Assembly: GCA_036011305.1 (NCBI GenBank)
Contig: DASCNA010000093.1
Location: 1 to 18,588, forward strand
Reading direction: 5' to 3'
Length of the DNA: 18,588 bases
DNA from: DASCNA01 sp036011305
GTDB taxonomy: Bacteria; Verrucomicrobiota; Lentisphaeria; Victivallales; GWF2-38-69
The position numbers were made by a program, and so were the translations under genes. The notes under the pieces were generated by a model. It saw only the letters and a list, made by a program, of their open reading frames with translations. It was not told the origin of the DNA and ran no database searches. Of the stretch, positions 6,971-15,459 are shown in pieces (the stretch's first letter is position 1; each line of letters starts with the position of its first letter).

Positions 6971-9900
6971 TCAATCAATATCTTCTACAACATTTACAGG
7001 TAAATTCATAGTATCCCATAAAACAGTTTTTAGCGGCCTTAGAATATTATCATTAATTAATTTAATATATTTAATGTTATCAGGGATAGGTTTATCAATG
7101 CTGCCTTTCACAACAAGAGGTAATATAAAATTATTATTACCTACTATGGTTTCTACAATATTTATGGAGCTGTCAAACCCAATTTTTCCTGATATGTTAA
7201 GAGATTTCATTGGACTGTTGTCTGCATTTAGAGTAAATCTATCTATGTAAACTTGCTTATTATAAACTTCGAGTAAAATATCTCCTTTGTCAATATCAAG
7301 ATTTTGCGCATTCGTAAATATATTGTTTGAAAAATGCATTAAACCAGTAAAAAATCTTGGCATATTCGCTCCTGTAAAAACTCCGCTTATCTTTGTAATT
7401 ACCTCGAAAGGAATAAACATGATACGCATAAAATCAAATTTATTAAAATCAAAAGGAATAGATACATTTTTAGAAGTAGCTTTTAATTTCCCATTAATAG
7501 AATTTAATAATCGATTTTTATTCTTTAAATCTCCGTTCAATTTTAAATTAAATTTCGAAATGACTCCTTTTGAATTGCTATATACAATTTCATCGTAAGT
7601 CTTTAAAAAAGGTGCAATATTCAAGTCATAAAAATCTGCATCAAGTTCAAAAGGTAATTTATCATTTTGTGAAAAATCTGCATAGCCTTTAAGATAAACT
7701 GGTGTTTTATTTAGATTCAAAATTGTAGGATTAAGTTTCATGTATCCATTTTTAACTTTAAATTTTGATTCTAAATCCATTTTTAAAAATGGGCCATAAT
7801 ACATATTTTCAAAATAAATATCTACAGTACTATTTCTACCTTTCATGTTGATTTTATTATTAGACGATCCTCCTTCAATATAATTTAAAATATTGTTGAC
7901 ATTTTTTAAATCTATATTATTCGAATATAATTTTATCTTCGTATTATCATTTGAATTCATAGGAACAAAAATGTTTAAAGAAAGGTCTAAAAACTCAGTC
8001 GAATTTTCATTTAATTTCAAATATAACGGATCGATAGCTAAATAATTATCTGTTTTAGCAATTTTATAATTTAGCTCTCCTGCAAAAGTGTTCTTAATTT
8101 TATTTTCTACAGAATGTGTAAAAAGTAATTCATCTCCTTTGAATTTCCCTGAAGCTATAAACTCATCAATCCCTTTTTTAAACTCGAATAATATATCTCC
8201 TGATATTTTCACCAATTCGATTCCATACGGCTTTAAATATCTTTCTGAAACTTCATCAAATAAACTCAGATCTGATTCAACAATTTTACTTTTAATCTTA
8301 CCTTTTTTATCATTGATATTATAATTCCCTGATGCAAAAACAGTTAGAATGAATTTTTCATCCTTAAAAAGCTCGGTTATATTCGACTTCAATGCAATTT
8401 TTTCTAAGTTAGTTAATTTCAGGTCAAACTTATTACTGAATGCAAGATTTTTAAATTCTTCATTATTTATATTTAATGTAATGTCATCAATCTTAAATAT
8501 CCCATTCAGCTTAATTTCTTTATAATTCCCGTATATTTCACCATCTATTAACGAGTTAAGTTTCCCCTCCTCAATTCTGAATGGGAGATATTTATTAACT
8601 CCTTTTAAATCATATTCATTTGATTCAATTTTAAACTTAACTGATTTGTCAATGAGTATTATTGTATTGTTTTTCAATTGAAATTGAATAGGGCGATACG
8701 TATTAATAACTGCTATAGTATTATTTAGATCCTTGAATTTTAAGTTTAAATTATCAATTAAGAATACCCCATTATCCATATCAAATTTAAATTTATTATC
8801 AATATCAAGTGATATACCATCTAATTTTTTTACAGCTAACTTATCGAACTTACTCTCTCTATTGTTCCTTAGAAAAATATTTAAAAATTCATAGTTTACA
8901 TAAGGTATTTTGACATCTAGAACACCGTTATTGGAATTAAAATCATATAATCCTTTAATACGAATCTGAGATATTTTTTTATTATCTTTCGATAGAATGC
9001 CAGAAACATCATTAAATAGTATTTTAAATTTTTTAGTAATAGAACATGATATATTATTTTTTAAATTTAAGCTCTCTACAAAGAATTTTCCTTTTTTTAA
9101 CGTTAATGATGAAATTTCAATAGGTCCCTTGAGTTTTAAATTATTTCCTTCGGTTGCCAGCCCTACAACTGCATTAAGTCTGCCACCAACTTTTTCAATC
9201 CCAAAAATATTCCACAATAAATTTGATATATAATCCACATCGAAATTATAAGAGTGAAAAACAATCCCTTCAAGTTTATGAAAATTAAGATGATTACTTC
9301 TAAAACCTAAAATATTTTCCCCTTTAGAATAAAGATCTATCTTCCCATTATCCGGTGCTTTTATTTTAAGATTGAATTCATTAATAGCTATCACTTCTTT
9401 TTTCAAATCTATAGAAAAATTATATTTAAAATCTAAATTTAAATTATGATTTTTTGTACTTACTATTTCCTTTTCAGGAATGTAAAGTTTCTTAATATGT
9501 AAATTACCTTGAGTAGAAAATTTCTCTTCTTTATACAAACATCTGCCATCAAAATTTAAAAGAGTACTATCTATAAACTGATAATCACACACTAATGCTG
9601 ATATAGTATTTAACAACTCACTAGATATTGAATTAATGTTTAACTGAAAATCATAAAAAAATGGTTGAGGCTTTATAAAACCTTTCAAATGTATATCACT
9701 TAATAATTCACCTTTTAAATACTCTTTTAAGTTAAAAAACTTAACATTCAGGCTTTCATCATTTAATTCAGCTTTAGCTTCTAATATGATATTATGATTT
9801 TTAAATGATACATTATCAATAAAACCTTCGATTTCAGTTATTTTACTGCGTAAATCTATATATAGAGGATTAAATTTTTCATCTACAAATACATTGATAT

Positions 9901-10516
9901 CACTAAATATTTTACCTGAAGATTCATATTTATCATTTATTGATTCCACCCAGAAATTTCCGCTCAATCTAGCTTTGCACAATTTGTTCCCTGCTAAAAT
10001 AGGTAATTTAAAATTGATATTATCCACGCTTAGAATTTTGATTTTATCTCTCGTGTTTGAAAACTTAAACAGATCAACTGAACTATTCTTGAATGATAAA
10101 TCATGGAATGATATTCTTTTAAAAACCTTCCCTGACGAGTTTGTTTTTGAAATATTTTTTCCTTCAAGAAAATTTTCATGATGACCAAAAATACTTAATC
10201 TGCTATTATCAAAACTTAATTCTTTAATAAACAATTCTTTTTTAAATAAACTTAAAAGCCCGAATTTACATTTAATTTTCTTTCCTTCAATACAATAGGT
10301 TTCTGACTTGTCTATATGGTAATCACTGATTATAATTTCTCGTTTGAACAGCGATAGATCAATTTCTTTTACAGATATGTTAATTCCCATGTCTGAACTA
10401 ATTGTTTTTAAAAGAAATTTATTTAAAAACAAATTACTTGTCAAAAACATGTAAGCTGATACCAGAACTATAACAGCTAAAGCAACATAGAAATAAGTAT
10501 ATTTTAATCTCTTCAT
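6971..10516 (-). CDS. Large AsmA-like envelope protein
   Basis: This 1181-residue protein has one N-terminal transmembrane helix (about 7-27) and then a very long periplasmic part. That part is made of alternating short beta-strand-like segments rich in Asn, Lys, Asp, Phe and Leu, with recurring G-K-phi-x-phi and L-x-phi-x-phi patterns. The last about 250 residues look like the AsmA C-terminal region, including GYADFSQNDKLPFELDADF, a LNGDLKNK segment, KLKATSKNVSI and a terminal LPLVVKGSIDKPIPD. AsmA-like proteins such as YhdP, TamB and YdbH are thought to form long hydrophobic grooves that carry phospholipids from inner to outer membrane. The position directly upstream of an auxiliary lipoprotein and mlaEFD supports a lipid-transport role. 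No Shine-Dalgarno is obvious at the ATG. Subfamily within the AsmA superfamily is uncertain. Confidence 0.75.
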   Translation of the reverse strand: MKRLKYTYFYVALAVIVLVSAYMFLTSNLFLNKFLLKTISSDMGINISVKEIDLSLFKREIIISDYHIDKSETYCIEGKKIKCKFGLLSLFKKELFIKELSFDNSRLSIFGHHENFLEGKNISKTNSSGKVFKRISFHDLSFKNSSVDLFKFSNTRDKIKILSVDNINFKLPILAGNKLCKARLSGNFWVESINDKYESSGKIFSDINVFVDEKFNPLYIDLRSKITEIEGFIDNVSFKNHNIILEAKAELNDESLNVKFFNLKEYLKGELLSDIHLKGFIKPQPFFYDFQLNINSISSELLNTISALVCDYQFIDSTLLNFDGRCLYKEEKFSTQGNLHIKKLYIPEKEIVSTKNHNLNLDFKYNFSIDLKKEVIAINEFNLKIKAPDNGKIDLYSKGENILGFRSNHLNFHKLEGIVFHSYNFDVDYISNLLWNIFGIEKVGGRLNAVVGLATEGNNLKLKGPIEISSLTLKKGKFFVESLNLKNNISCSITKKFKILFNDVSGILSKDNKKISQIRIKGLYDFNSNNGVLDVKIPYVNYEFLNIFLRNNRESKFDKLAVKKLDGISLDIDNKFKFDMDNGVFLIDNLNLKFKDLNNTIAVINTYRPIQFQLKNNTIILIDKSVKFKIESNEYDLKGVNKYLPFRIEEGKLNSLIDGEIYGNYKEIKLNGIFKIDDITLNINNEEFKNLAFSNKFDLKLTNLEKIALKSNITELFKDEKFILTVFASGNYNINDKKGKIKSKIVESDLSLFDEVSERYLKPYGIELVKISGDILFEFKKGIDEFIASGKFKGDELLFTHSVENKIKNTFAGELNYKIAKTDNYLAIDPLYLKLNENSTEFLDLSLNIFVPMNSNDNTKIKLYSNNIDLKNVNNILNYIEGGSSNNKINMKGRNSTVDIYFENMYYGPFLKMDLESKFKVKNGYMKLNPTILNLNKTPVYLKGYADFSQNDKLPFELDADFYDLNIAPFLKTYDEIVYSNSKGVISKFNLKLNGDLKNKNRLLNSINGKLKATSKNVSIPFDFNKFDFMRIMFIPFEVITKISGVFTGANMPRFFTGLMHFSNNIFTNAQNLDIDKGDILLEVYNKQVYIDRFTLNADNSPMKSLNISGKIGFDSSINIVETIVGNNNFILPLVVKGSIDKPIPDNIKYIKLINDNILRPLKTVLWDTMNLPVNVVEDID

Positions 10517-10572
10517 TTCATTAAAATTTCAAAAGAAACCATTTGTATTTTATCTTCTTTATTTAATGAGTC

Positions 10573-10601
10573 ATTATATTCATAACGAGCTCAGATTTCA
10601 C
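10573..10601 (-). promoter_or_regulatory. Probable promoter of the AsmA-mla operon
   Basis: On the minus strand, GTGAAA (10601-10596) is followed after 17 bases by a perfect TATAAT (10578-10573), leaving a leader of about 50 bases before the ATG at 10516. The -35 box matches the consensus at four of six positions. Confidence 0.5.
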
Positions 10602-10609
10602 TAATGATT

Positions 10610-10639
10610 TTGCAATACTATTATACTAACGAATATAAT
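10610..10639 (+). promoter_or_regulatory. Probable promoter of the dehydratase gene
   Basis: TTGCAA (10610-10615) and a perfect TATAAT (10634-10639) are separated by 18 bases, about 87 bases upstream of the rightward ATG at 10726. It lies back to back with the promoter for the AsmA-like gene, and the two elements do not overlap. Confidence 0.5.
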
Positions 10640-10725
10640 GATTAACTTTTCCATTTGGATATTATTTAATGATTAAATTTATGGTAAGTTAAACTCACTG
10701 ATAAAAGTCATGGGAAAGAAGTAAT

Positions 10726-11682
10726 ATGTTTACGATAAAAGATGAAGTTGAAAAAGCGGAAAAAAGAATAAGAAGCTATGTAAGAAAAACACCTCTGGAA
10801 AAATCTTTTTGCCTCAGCAAGATTTCAAAAAGTAATGTGTATTTTAAATTAGAAAATATGCAACATACAGGATCGTTTAAAGCCAGAGGGGCATTTAGCA
10901 AGTTACTTAGTTTATCCGGCACAGAAAAAAACAGAGGTATTATTACTGCTTCAAGTGGGAATCATGGATTGGGAAGTGCCTATGCACTAAATAGATTAGA
11001 TATTAATGGAACAATATATCTTCCAGAAAATGCATCACTGCAAAAAGTATCAATGCTTAAAGATTATAATGCTAATCTCAAGTTTATTGGCACTGACTGC
11101 GAATTTACTGAAAATTCTGCGAAAGAAACTGCTAACAGAAATAATAAAATATACATATCTCCATATAACGACCCTCAAATAATTGGAGGTCAGGGAACTA
11201 TTGCAATAGAATTGAAAGAGCAAATTAAAAAAATAGATAATATTTTCGTATCAGTTGGAGGAGGAGGCCTAATATCAGGAATTAGCTGCTATCTCAAAAG
11301 TATAAATCATAAAATAAAGATAATCGGATGCCTGCCAGAAAATTCACCTGCTATGTTTGATGCAGTAAAATCCAAGAAAATTGTTTCATCCAAATTGCTT
11401 CCAACCCTATCAGATGGAACTGCAGGTGGAATTGAAGAAAATTCTATAACTCTTGCCCCTTGTATTAGCTTTGTTGATGACTGGATATTAATTTCTGAAA
11501 AAGAAATCAAAGAAGCAATGAAATTGGTTTTTGTTAATCATAGATTAGTAATTGAAGGATCAGCCGCTGTATCTGTTGCTTCTTTGCTTAGATATAAAGA
11601 ACATATTAAAGGACAAAACTCAATAATAATAATCTGCGGCGGTAATATCGATATGAATGTATTTAAAAAAATAGTATTTTAG
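10726..11682 (+). CDS. PLP-dependent serine/threonine dehydratase-type enzyme
   Basis: This cytoplasmic fold-type II PLP enzyme most likely deaminates threonine or serine to the 2-oxo acid and ammonia. The 318-residue protein shows the PLP lysine motif TGSFKARGAF (48-57, Lys52), the phosphate-side SSGNHGLGSAYA (77-88), the glycine-rich cofactor loop VSVGGGGLISG (175-185), a SDGTAGGIEENS segment and a terminal CGGNID. It lacks the C-terminal ACT-like regulatory domain of biosynthetic IlvA, so its length fits the catabolic/racemase-like group (TdcB, serine racemase, hydroxyaspartate ammonia-lyase). SGNHGLG in place of the usual SGNHAQG is a modest deviation. The ribosome binding site is weak (AAGAAG). 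It is monocistronic, convergent with cobS. Substrate is not certain from the sequence. Confidence 0.88.
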   Translation: MFTIKDEVEKAEKRIRSYVRKTPLEKSFCLSKISKSNVYFKLENMQHTGSFKARGAFSKLLSLSGTEKNRGIITASSGNHGLGSAYALNRLDINGTIYLPENASLQKVSMLKDYNANLKFIGTDCEFTENSAKETANRNNKIYISPYNDPQIIGGQGTIAIELKEQIKKIDNIFVSVGGGGLISGISCYLKSINHKIKIIGCLPENSPAMFDAVKSKKIVSSKLLPTLSDGTAGGIEENSITLAPCISFVDDWILISEKEIKEAMKLVFVNHRLVIEGSAAVSVASLLRYKEHIKGQNSIIIICGGNIDMNVFKKIVF

Positions 11683-11702
11683 TAAGAAGAACATATGATT
11701 TC

Positions 11703-11735
11703 AGATTTGATAAAATAACCTGTTTTATCAAATCT
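11703..11735. terminator. Convergent-gene hairpin overlapping the cobS stop codon
   Basis: AGATTTGATAAAA (11703-11715) pairs perfectly over 13 bases with 11723-11735 across a 7-base loop. It lies 20 bases after the rightward dehydratase stop, and its right arm includes the first bases of the cobS stop (11736-11734). No T-run follows on either strand, but the stem's own AT end supplies four T residues in its right arm. The position between converging genes suggests a bidirectional transcription barrier. Confidence 0.55.
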
Positions 11736-12465
11736 AAAGCCAAAAACACAAAACAAGTAATATTATTACTTCACTTAATTCACAGGAAGCACCTAAAACA
11801 TCCCCATTAATTCCACCAATAAGCTTTTTGGATTTTAAATTTAAAACATATAAAAACAGAACCATAAGAACAAAAGCCAATAAGGTTTTAAAGCTGAAGA
11901 AAAAACATGGAATTGTACAAATAAAAGAAATAATCAGAATTTTCGGAGTAACATTACCAATGATTTTCTGTCCCAGTCCATGACTAGAAGCCGATCTCCC
12001 TATAAAAGCTAAAAAAACCATAGCAAATCTGGAAAAAACTATTGCAGGGAGCAAATAAAACATATGCCCTGAGTAAATTATTACATACAAAACAGCAAAT
12101 TTAATAAGAAATAATAAGCAAATTCCTATAACACCGAAACTACCTACTCTGGAATCTTTCATAATTTCCATGCGTCTATTCCGGGATGCAGGACAGAAAA
12201 AACCATCACATATATCAGCTAATCCGTCTATATGCAGACCTCTTGTGATATAAGCAAGAATGAGGACAGCTAAACCAGCCAAAACTATTGGGTTAGAAAT
12301 TAAGAAATATTTTATCAAATAAAGGGGAATCAATACAAGAATCCCAATAATGTACCCACAAAATGGATAATAAATCATGCTCTTTAACCATGATTTATCA
12401 TCAGCATCCATTACAACTACAGGAATACAAGTTAAAAATGAAATAGCTAATTTAAAATTCTTCAT
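11734..12465 (-). CDS. cobS: Adenosylcobinamide-GDP ribazoletransferase (cobalamin synthase)
   Basis: This inner-membrane enzyme joins adenosylcobinamide-GDP with alpha-ribazole (phosphate), the final step of the nucleotide-loop assembly of cobalamin. The 243-residue protein matches the usual CobS length and starts with the typical FKLAISFLTCIPV. The diagnostic acidic motif RGLHIDGLADICDGF is at 75-89 (Asp80, Asp84, Asp87) and is followed by RRMEIMKDSRVGSFG (97-111). Several hydrophobic helices fill the rest (about 35-72, 110-135, 175-205 and a short C-terminal one). It follows cobU on the same strand with a 57-base gap, so the two are probably co-transcribed. No cobT, cobC or cobD is in the window, so this looks like a partial cobamide assembly or salvage set. 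Confidence 0.96.
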   Translation of the reverse strand: MKNFKLAISFLTCIPVVVMDADDKSWLKSMIYYPFCGYIIGILVLIPLYLIKYFLISNPIVLAGLAVLILAYITRGLHIDGLADICDGFFCPASRNRRMEIMKDSRVGSFGVIGICLLFLIKFAVLYVIIYSGHMFYLLPAIVFSRFAMVFLAFIGRSASSHGLGQKIIGNVTPKILIISFICTIPCFFFSFKTLLAFVLMVLFLYVLNLKSKKLIGGINGDVLGASCELSEVIILLVLCFWL

Positions 12466-12499
12466 ATTTTATAAAGTATAATTTAATACAATTCTCTTA

Positions 12500-12527
12500 A
12501 TTTATAATTACAAATTCGTCATTCATT
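12500..12527. repeat. Heptanucleotide-periodic tract over the cobU stop codon
   Basis: Four 7-base units on the plus strand read ATTTATA, ATTACAA, ATTCGTC and ATTCATT, all sharing ATT in the same phase. The TGA stop of leftward cobU (12525-12523) lies in the last unit, and the remainder fills about half of the cobU-cobS gap. Confidence 0.5.
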
Positions 12528-13032
12528 TAATTTCCATTAATATACCTGAAATCATAAAAATAACTTTCTCTGCAACTTTAGCCAGCTTTTGATTGGTAAA
12601 ACCAAGTAAATCTCTATATTTGCGGGATAATTCATTATCAGGAACAATACCCAAGCCTACTTCATTAGTAACCATTATTATATCAGTCTTATTAATTCTC
12701 TCTAATTCATCAATAAAATTATTTACCTGCAGTTGAATATCAATTTTATCACCCATTAGTAAATTAGAAACCCACATGGTAATACAGTCAATAACGATAC
12801 AATCACTCCCAGAACTAATAGCCTGAGTAATTGCTTGATCTAAAGTAATAGTTTCCTCAATGGTAGTCCAACACTCACCTCTTTCAGCTTTGTGATTCTT
12901 AATCCTTTCTTCCATTTCACCATCCCCAGCCCAAGCTGTAGCAATATAAAAAGGTCTTACTGCTTTTTGAGCCAATACCAAAGCATAACTACTCTTCCCG
13001 GAACGCACACCACCTGTCAATAAGTATATCAT
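12523..13032 (-). CDS. cobU: Adenosylcobinamide kinase / adenosylcobinamide-phosphate guanylyltransferase
   Basis: This bifunctional cytoplasmic enzyme phosphorylates adenosylcobinamide and then transfers GMP to it, making the substrate for CobS. The 169-residue protein has the P-loop GGVRSGKSSYA (7-17), YIATAW (29-34), the guanylylation region RIKNHKAERGE with the candidate acceptor His47, the acidic VIDCITMWVSNLL (80-92) and VTNEVGLGIVPDNELSRKYRDL (121-142), all standard for CobU/CobP. Length is slightly short of the usual 175-185 residues, and the C-terminus ends in MEIK directly within a heptamer repeat, so a few terminal residues may have been lost or replaced. No clear Shine-Dalgarno is seen. 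A TATAAT at 13105-13100 on the minus strand could be its -10 box. No cobalamin riboswitch is visible upstream. Confidence 0.96.
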   Translation of the reverse strand: MIYLLTGGVRSGKSSYALVLAQKAVRPFYIATAWAGDGEMEERIKNHKAERGECWTTIEETITLDQAITQAISSGSDCIVIDCITMWVSNLLMGDKIDIQLQVNNFIDELERINKTDIIMVTNEVGLGIVPDNELSRKYRDLLGFTNQKLAKVAEKVIFMISGILMEIK

Positions 13033-13099
13033 AAATAAACCATATCAAATATTTCAATAATATTCTTAAAATCAATGAAAATTACTTAATTTATATTAA

Positions 13100-13105
13100 A
13101 TTATA
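13100..13105 (-). promoter_or_regulatory. Candidate -10 box for cobU-cobS
   Basis: A perfect TATAAT occurs on the minus strand about 70 bases before the cobU start. No recognisable -35 hexamer stands at 16-18 bases, and there is no extended TG, so the call rests on the -10 box and position alone. Confidence 0.3.
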
Positions 13106-13114
13106 GATCGATAC

Positions 13115-13140
13115 CAATAAGATTTTTGATATTCTTATTG
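13115..13140. repeat. Inverted repeat in the cobU / glycosylphosphotransferase divergent region
   Basis: CAATAAGA (13115-13122) and TCTTATTG (13133-13140) are exact reverse complements separated by 10 bases, so each arm falls about one helical turn from the other. It lies between two divergent genes, as an operator would, but no regulator is encoded nearby and chance is possible in such AT-rich sequence. Confidence 0.35.
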
Positions 13141-13186
13141 ATTATCATAATTATTATTAATTTGACTATATTTATTAAGGCATCAG

Positions 13187-14560
13187 ATGAGACGAGGATT
13201 ATTAAAAGAGCATTCAAATTCTTTAATTTTATTATTAAGAATATATGATATTATTACAGTTTTGATTTCAGCATATATTGCATATTACATTAAGTTTGAC
13301 AATTTTATTTTAGACTCTTCATACATACGAGCTTTTATAGTTATTGCTCTCATATCTATTATAATTTTTTCTTCTTTTTCTTTATACAAATCATGGCGTG
13401 GTACTTCATTAATTCATGAATGTTACTCTGTACTTTCTGCATGGACAATCAGTGTATTATTATATTTAATGATAATTTTTTTATTTAAAGCTGGAATTAA
13501 TTTTTCTAGAATCTGGACATTGGAAATGTTTCTCATTGGAAGTTTATTATTAATAACAAGTCGAATTTTACTTCGTAACACCTTGAGGTTAATTAGAATA
13601 AAAGGCTATAATCAACGTAAAGTTTGTTTAATTGCATCTGGAAATTGTGGTAAAAAAGTATTCGCACATCTATCTAGTGTATTAAAAAGTGGCTTCAGAA
13701 TCGCTGCAATATTTTCAGATGAACAAACAACATATTCTTGTTCAAAAGAATTAAATGCTCTCGAAAATTGGTTATCTAATAATCCAGTAGATCAAATATG
13801 GATTGCCTTACCCTTTACTGAAGTAAAAAAAATAAAAGATGTACTTCATGCCGCCAGGCATATACCTGTAGATATTAGACTGGTGCCTGATTTATTTGCT
13901 TTTAGATTGCTGAATCATTCCATTACAGATGTTGATGGACTTCCTGTAATAAACCTTCATGCAACGCCGATGGGTACAGGTAATTTATTATTAAAAAGGC
14001 TGGAAGATTTATTTTTATCAAATATGGCATTAATATGTTTGTCTCCATTATTTATTATAATATCGTTAGTAATTAAAATAACATCCCCTGGGCCTGTCTT
14101 TTATAGACAAACAAGAATTGGTCTGAATAATAAACCTTTTCAAATATTAAAATTCAGATCAATGCCTATTGACATAGAAAAAAATAGCGGTGCAAAATGG
14201 GCAAAACCAGGAGAAAAACGTGCTACCCCATTTGGGAGTTTTTTAAGAAAAACAAGTCTCGATGAAATACCTCAATTCATTAATGTTTTAAAAGGTGAGA
14301 TGTCAGTAGTTGGGCCAAGGCCTGAACGGCCAGAATTTATAAAGGATTTTAAAGAAAAAATACCTGAATATATGAAAAAACATATGGTGAAGGCTGGAAT
14401 AACAGGATGGGCTCAAGTGAACGGATGGCGAGGGAACACTGACTTAGTAAAGAGAATAGATTATGACCTTTTTTATATTGAAAACTGGTCTCTTCTGATG
14501 GATTTAAAAATACTGTTGCTCACAATCTTAAAAGGATTTATAAATAAAAACGCATATTAA
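13187..14560 (+). CDS. Polyprenyl-phosphate glycosylphosphotransferase (WcaJ/WbaP-like)
   Basis: This inner-membrane enzyme transfers a sugar-1-phosphate, commonly glucose or galactose, from UDP-sugar to undecaprenyl phosphate to start a surface polysaccharide repeat unit. The 457-residue protein has four N-terminal membrane helices (about 11-35, 48-67, 85-103, 110-130), a nucleotide-binding-like cytosolic domain (about 140-255) and a further membrane segment at 277-299. The catalytic Bac_transf domain follows, containing PGPVFYRQTRIG, LKFRSM (321-326), TSLDEIPQFINVLKGEMSVVGPRPE (catalytic Asp359-Glu360) and GITGWAQVNGWRG. Length and order match the WcaJ type. The start ATG has AAGG 9 bases upstream. 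It points toward the leftward glycosyltransferase cluster, whose products may complete the same glycan. The transferred sugar cannot be told. Confidence 0.94.
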   Translation: MRRGLLKEHSNSLILLLRIYDIITVLISAYIAYYIKFDNFILDSSYIRAFIVIALISIIIFSSFSLYKSWRGTSLIHECYSVLSAWTISVLLYLMIIFLFKAGINFSRIWTLEMFLIGSLLLITSRILLRNTLRLIRIKGYNQRKVCLIASGNCGKKVFAHLSSVLKSGFRIAAIFSDEQTTYSCSKELNALENWLSNNPVDQIWIALPFTEVKKIKDVLHAARHIPVDIRLVPDLFAFRLLNHSITDVDGLPVINLHATPMGTGNLLLKRLEDLFLSNMALICLSPLFIIISLVIKITSPGPVFYRQTRIGLNNKPFQILKFRSMPIDIEKNSGAKWAKPGEKRATPFGSFLRKTSLDEIPQFINVLKGEMSVVGPRPERPEFIKDFKEKIPEYMKKHMVKAGITGWAQVNGWRGNTDLVKRIDYDLFYIENWSLLMDLKILLLTILKGFINKNAY

Positions 14561-14643
14561 GAATTGATGGATTTGTAGCTAGATCTGTTGGATAAGATTG
14601 TAAAAGCAATAATAATATCCACTTCCCCAAGAATCAACAAAAG

Positions 14644-15459
14644 TTAATTTAAATATTCATAAAAACAGACCGGTCTTCCATGTCTATCTTTATATTCCTT
14701 CAATAACTTGAATTTAAATGGCAGACTATTAGATATAAACAGCTCATTAAATTCATTTGGATTTACTCTATTTAAGAATAAGTAAACATGTTTATACCCT
14801 AAGGTAGAAATGTTCTTATAAATATTTCTTATCCCTGCTTCAAATTTAAATTTTAACATATCAGATTCATCTTTATCCCAGCTAACTATGTATTGGTTAT
14901 TTTCAAATCTAAATGGATTTAGTTTGATTACTATCATTGCAGAATTTGTACTATAAGCTAATCTGATATCATCATCATTTGTTATTATTATTCTTTTTGT
15001 ATTCCTTGGCTGTTTTTTGTTAATAACTGTATTTAAACTGAATAACCATGGTTTATCCCAATGAGGTCTGAGGACTTTTCCCATCATTATTACTGCTATT
15101 ATAATAAGAAAAAGTATAAAAAGTCTATTAGTAGAAATCTTATATTTTTTCTTAATTATTTTATAATTTAGAATTTTAGTAAAATCATACAAACCTTTTG
15201 CTGCAAAAGGAGTTAATATTAAGATAATTGATTCCAGATATCTTTCAGATAACCAACCTTGTGAGAATAACTTCAAAAATCTGACAAGAAAGCATATAAG
15301 AAAAAGAATGATTAATAATCTTGAGTACTTATTTTTAAGAAATTTGCGCCAATTATGAATAAAAGCTATTATTACCAGTATAAAAATTATAGGATATATA
15401 CCTCTAAACAGAATATCAATAAATTCCAGCCAAAGCTCTATGTTAAAGTAATTACTCAT
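14644..15459 (-). CDS. C-terminal half of a split GT39-like membrane glycosyltransferase
   Basis: The 271-residue product has several hydrophobic helices (about 18-36, 46-66, 73-90, 113-130) followed by a soluble C-terminal domain from about residue 140, as in the second half of GT39/ArnT-type membrane glycosyltransferases. It has no recognisable N-terminal catalytic loop of its own. Its ATG overlaps the stop of the preceding frame in an ATGA, with no separate ribosome binding site. Its first residues continue smoothly from the end of the upstream protein, and the two lengths add to about 520, the size of one normal enzyme. It may therefore be the downstream half of a frameshifted gene or a translationally coupled second subunit. 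The function call depends on that pairing. Confidence 0.6.
   Translation of the reverse strand: MSNYFNIELWLEFIDILFRGIYPIIFILVIIAFIHNWRKFLKNKYSRLLIILFLICFLVRFLKLFSQGWLSERYLESIILILTPFAAKGLYDFTKILNYKIIKKKYKISTNRLFILFLIIIAVIMMGKVLRPHWDKPWLFSLNTVINKKQPRNTKRIIITNDDDIRLAYSTNSAMIVIKLNPFRFENNQYIVSWDKDESDMLKFKFEAGIRNIYKNISTLGYKHVYLFLNRVNPNEFNELFISNSLPFKFKLLKEYKDRHGRPVCFYEYLN

Noticed and set aside
6963..10181. Plus-strand open frames of about 80-100 codons opposite the AsmA-like gene
   Set aside because: They fall within a single 3.5 kb minus-strand coding frame with consistent family features; their low-complexity Phe/Ile/Ser-rich translations are typical antisense shadows.
13033..13186. Possible cobalamin riboswitch upstream of cobU
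   Set aside because: The 154-base gap is shared with a divergent gene, is shorter than the about 200 bases a B12 riboswitch needs, and contains no B12-box-like GCCACTG sequence.
14561..14643. Terminator between the convergent glycosylphosphotransferase and GT39-like genes
   Set aside because: Only a weak GGATA/TATCC pairing with a long loop and no T-run is visible in this gap.
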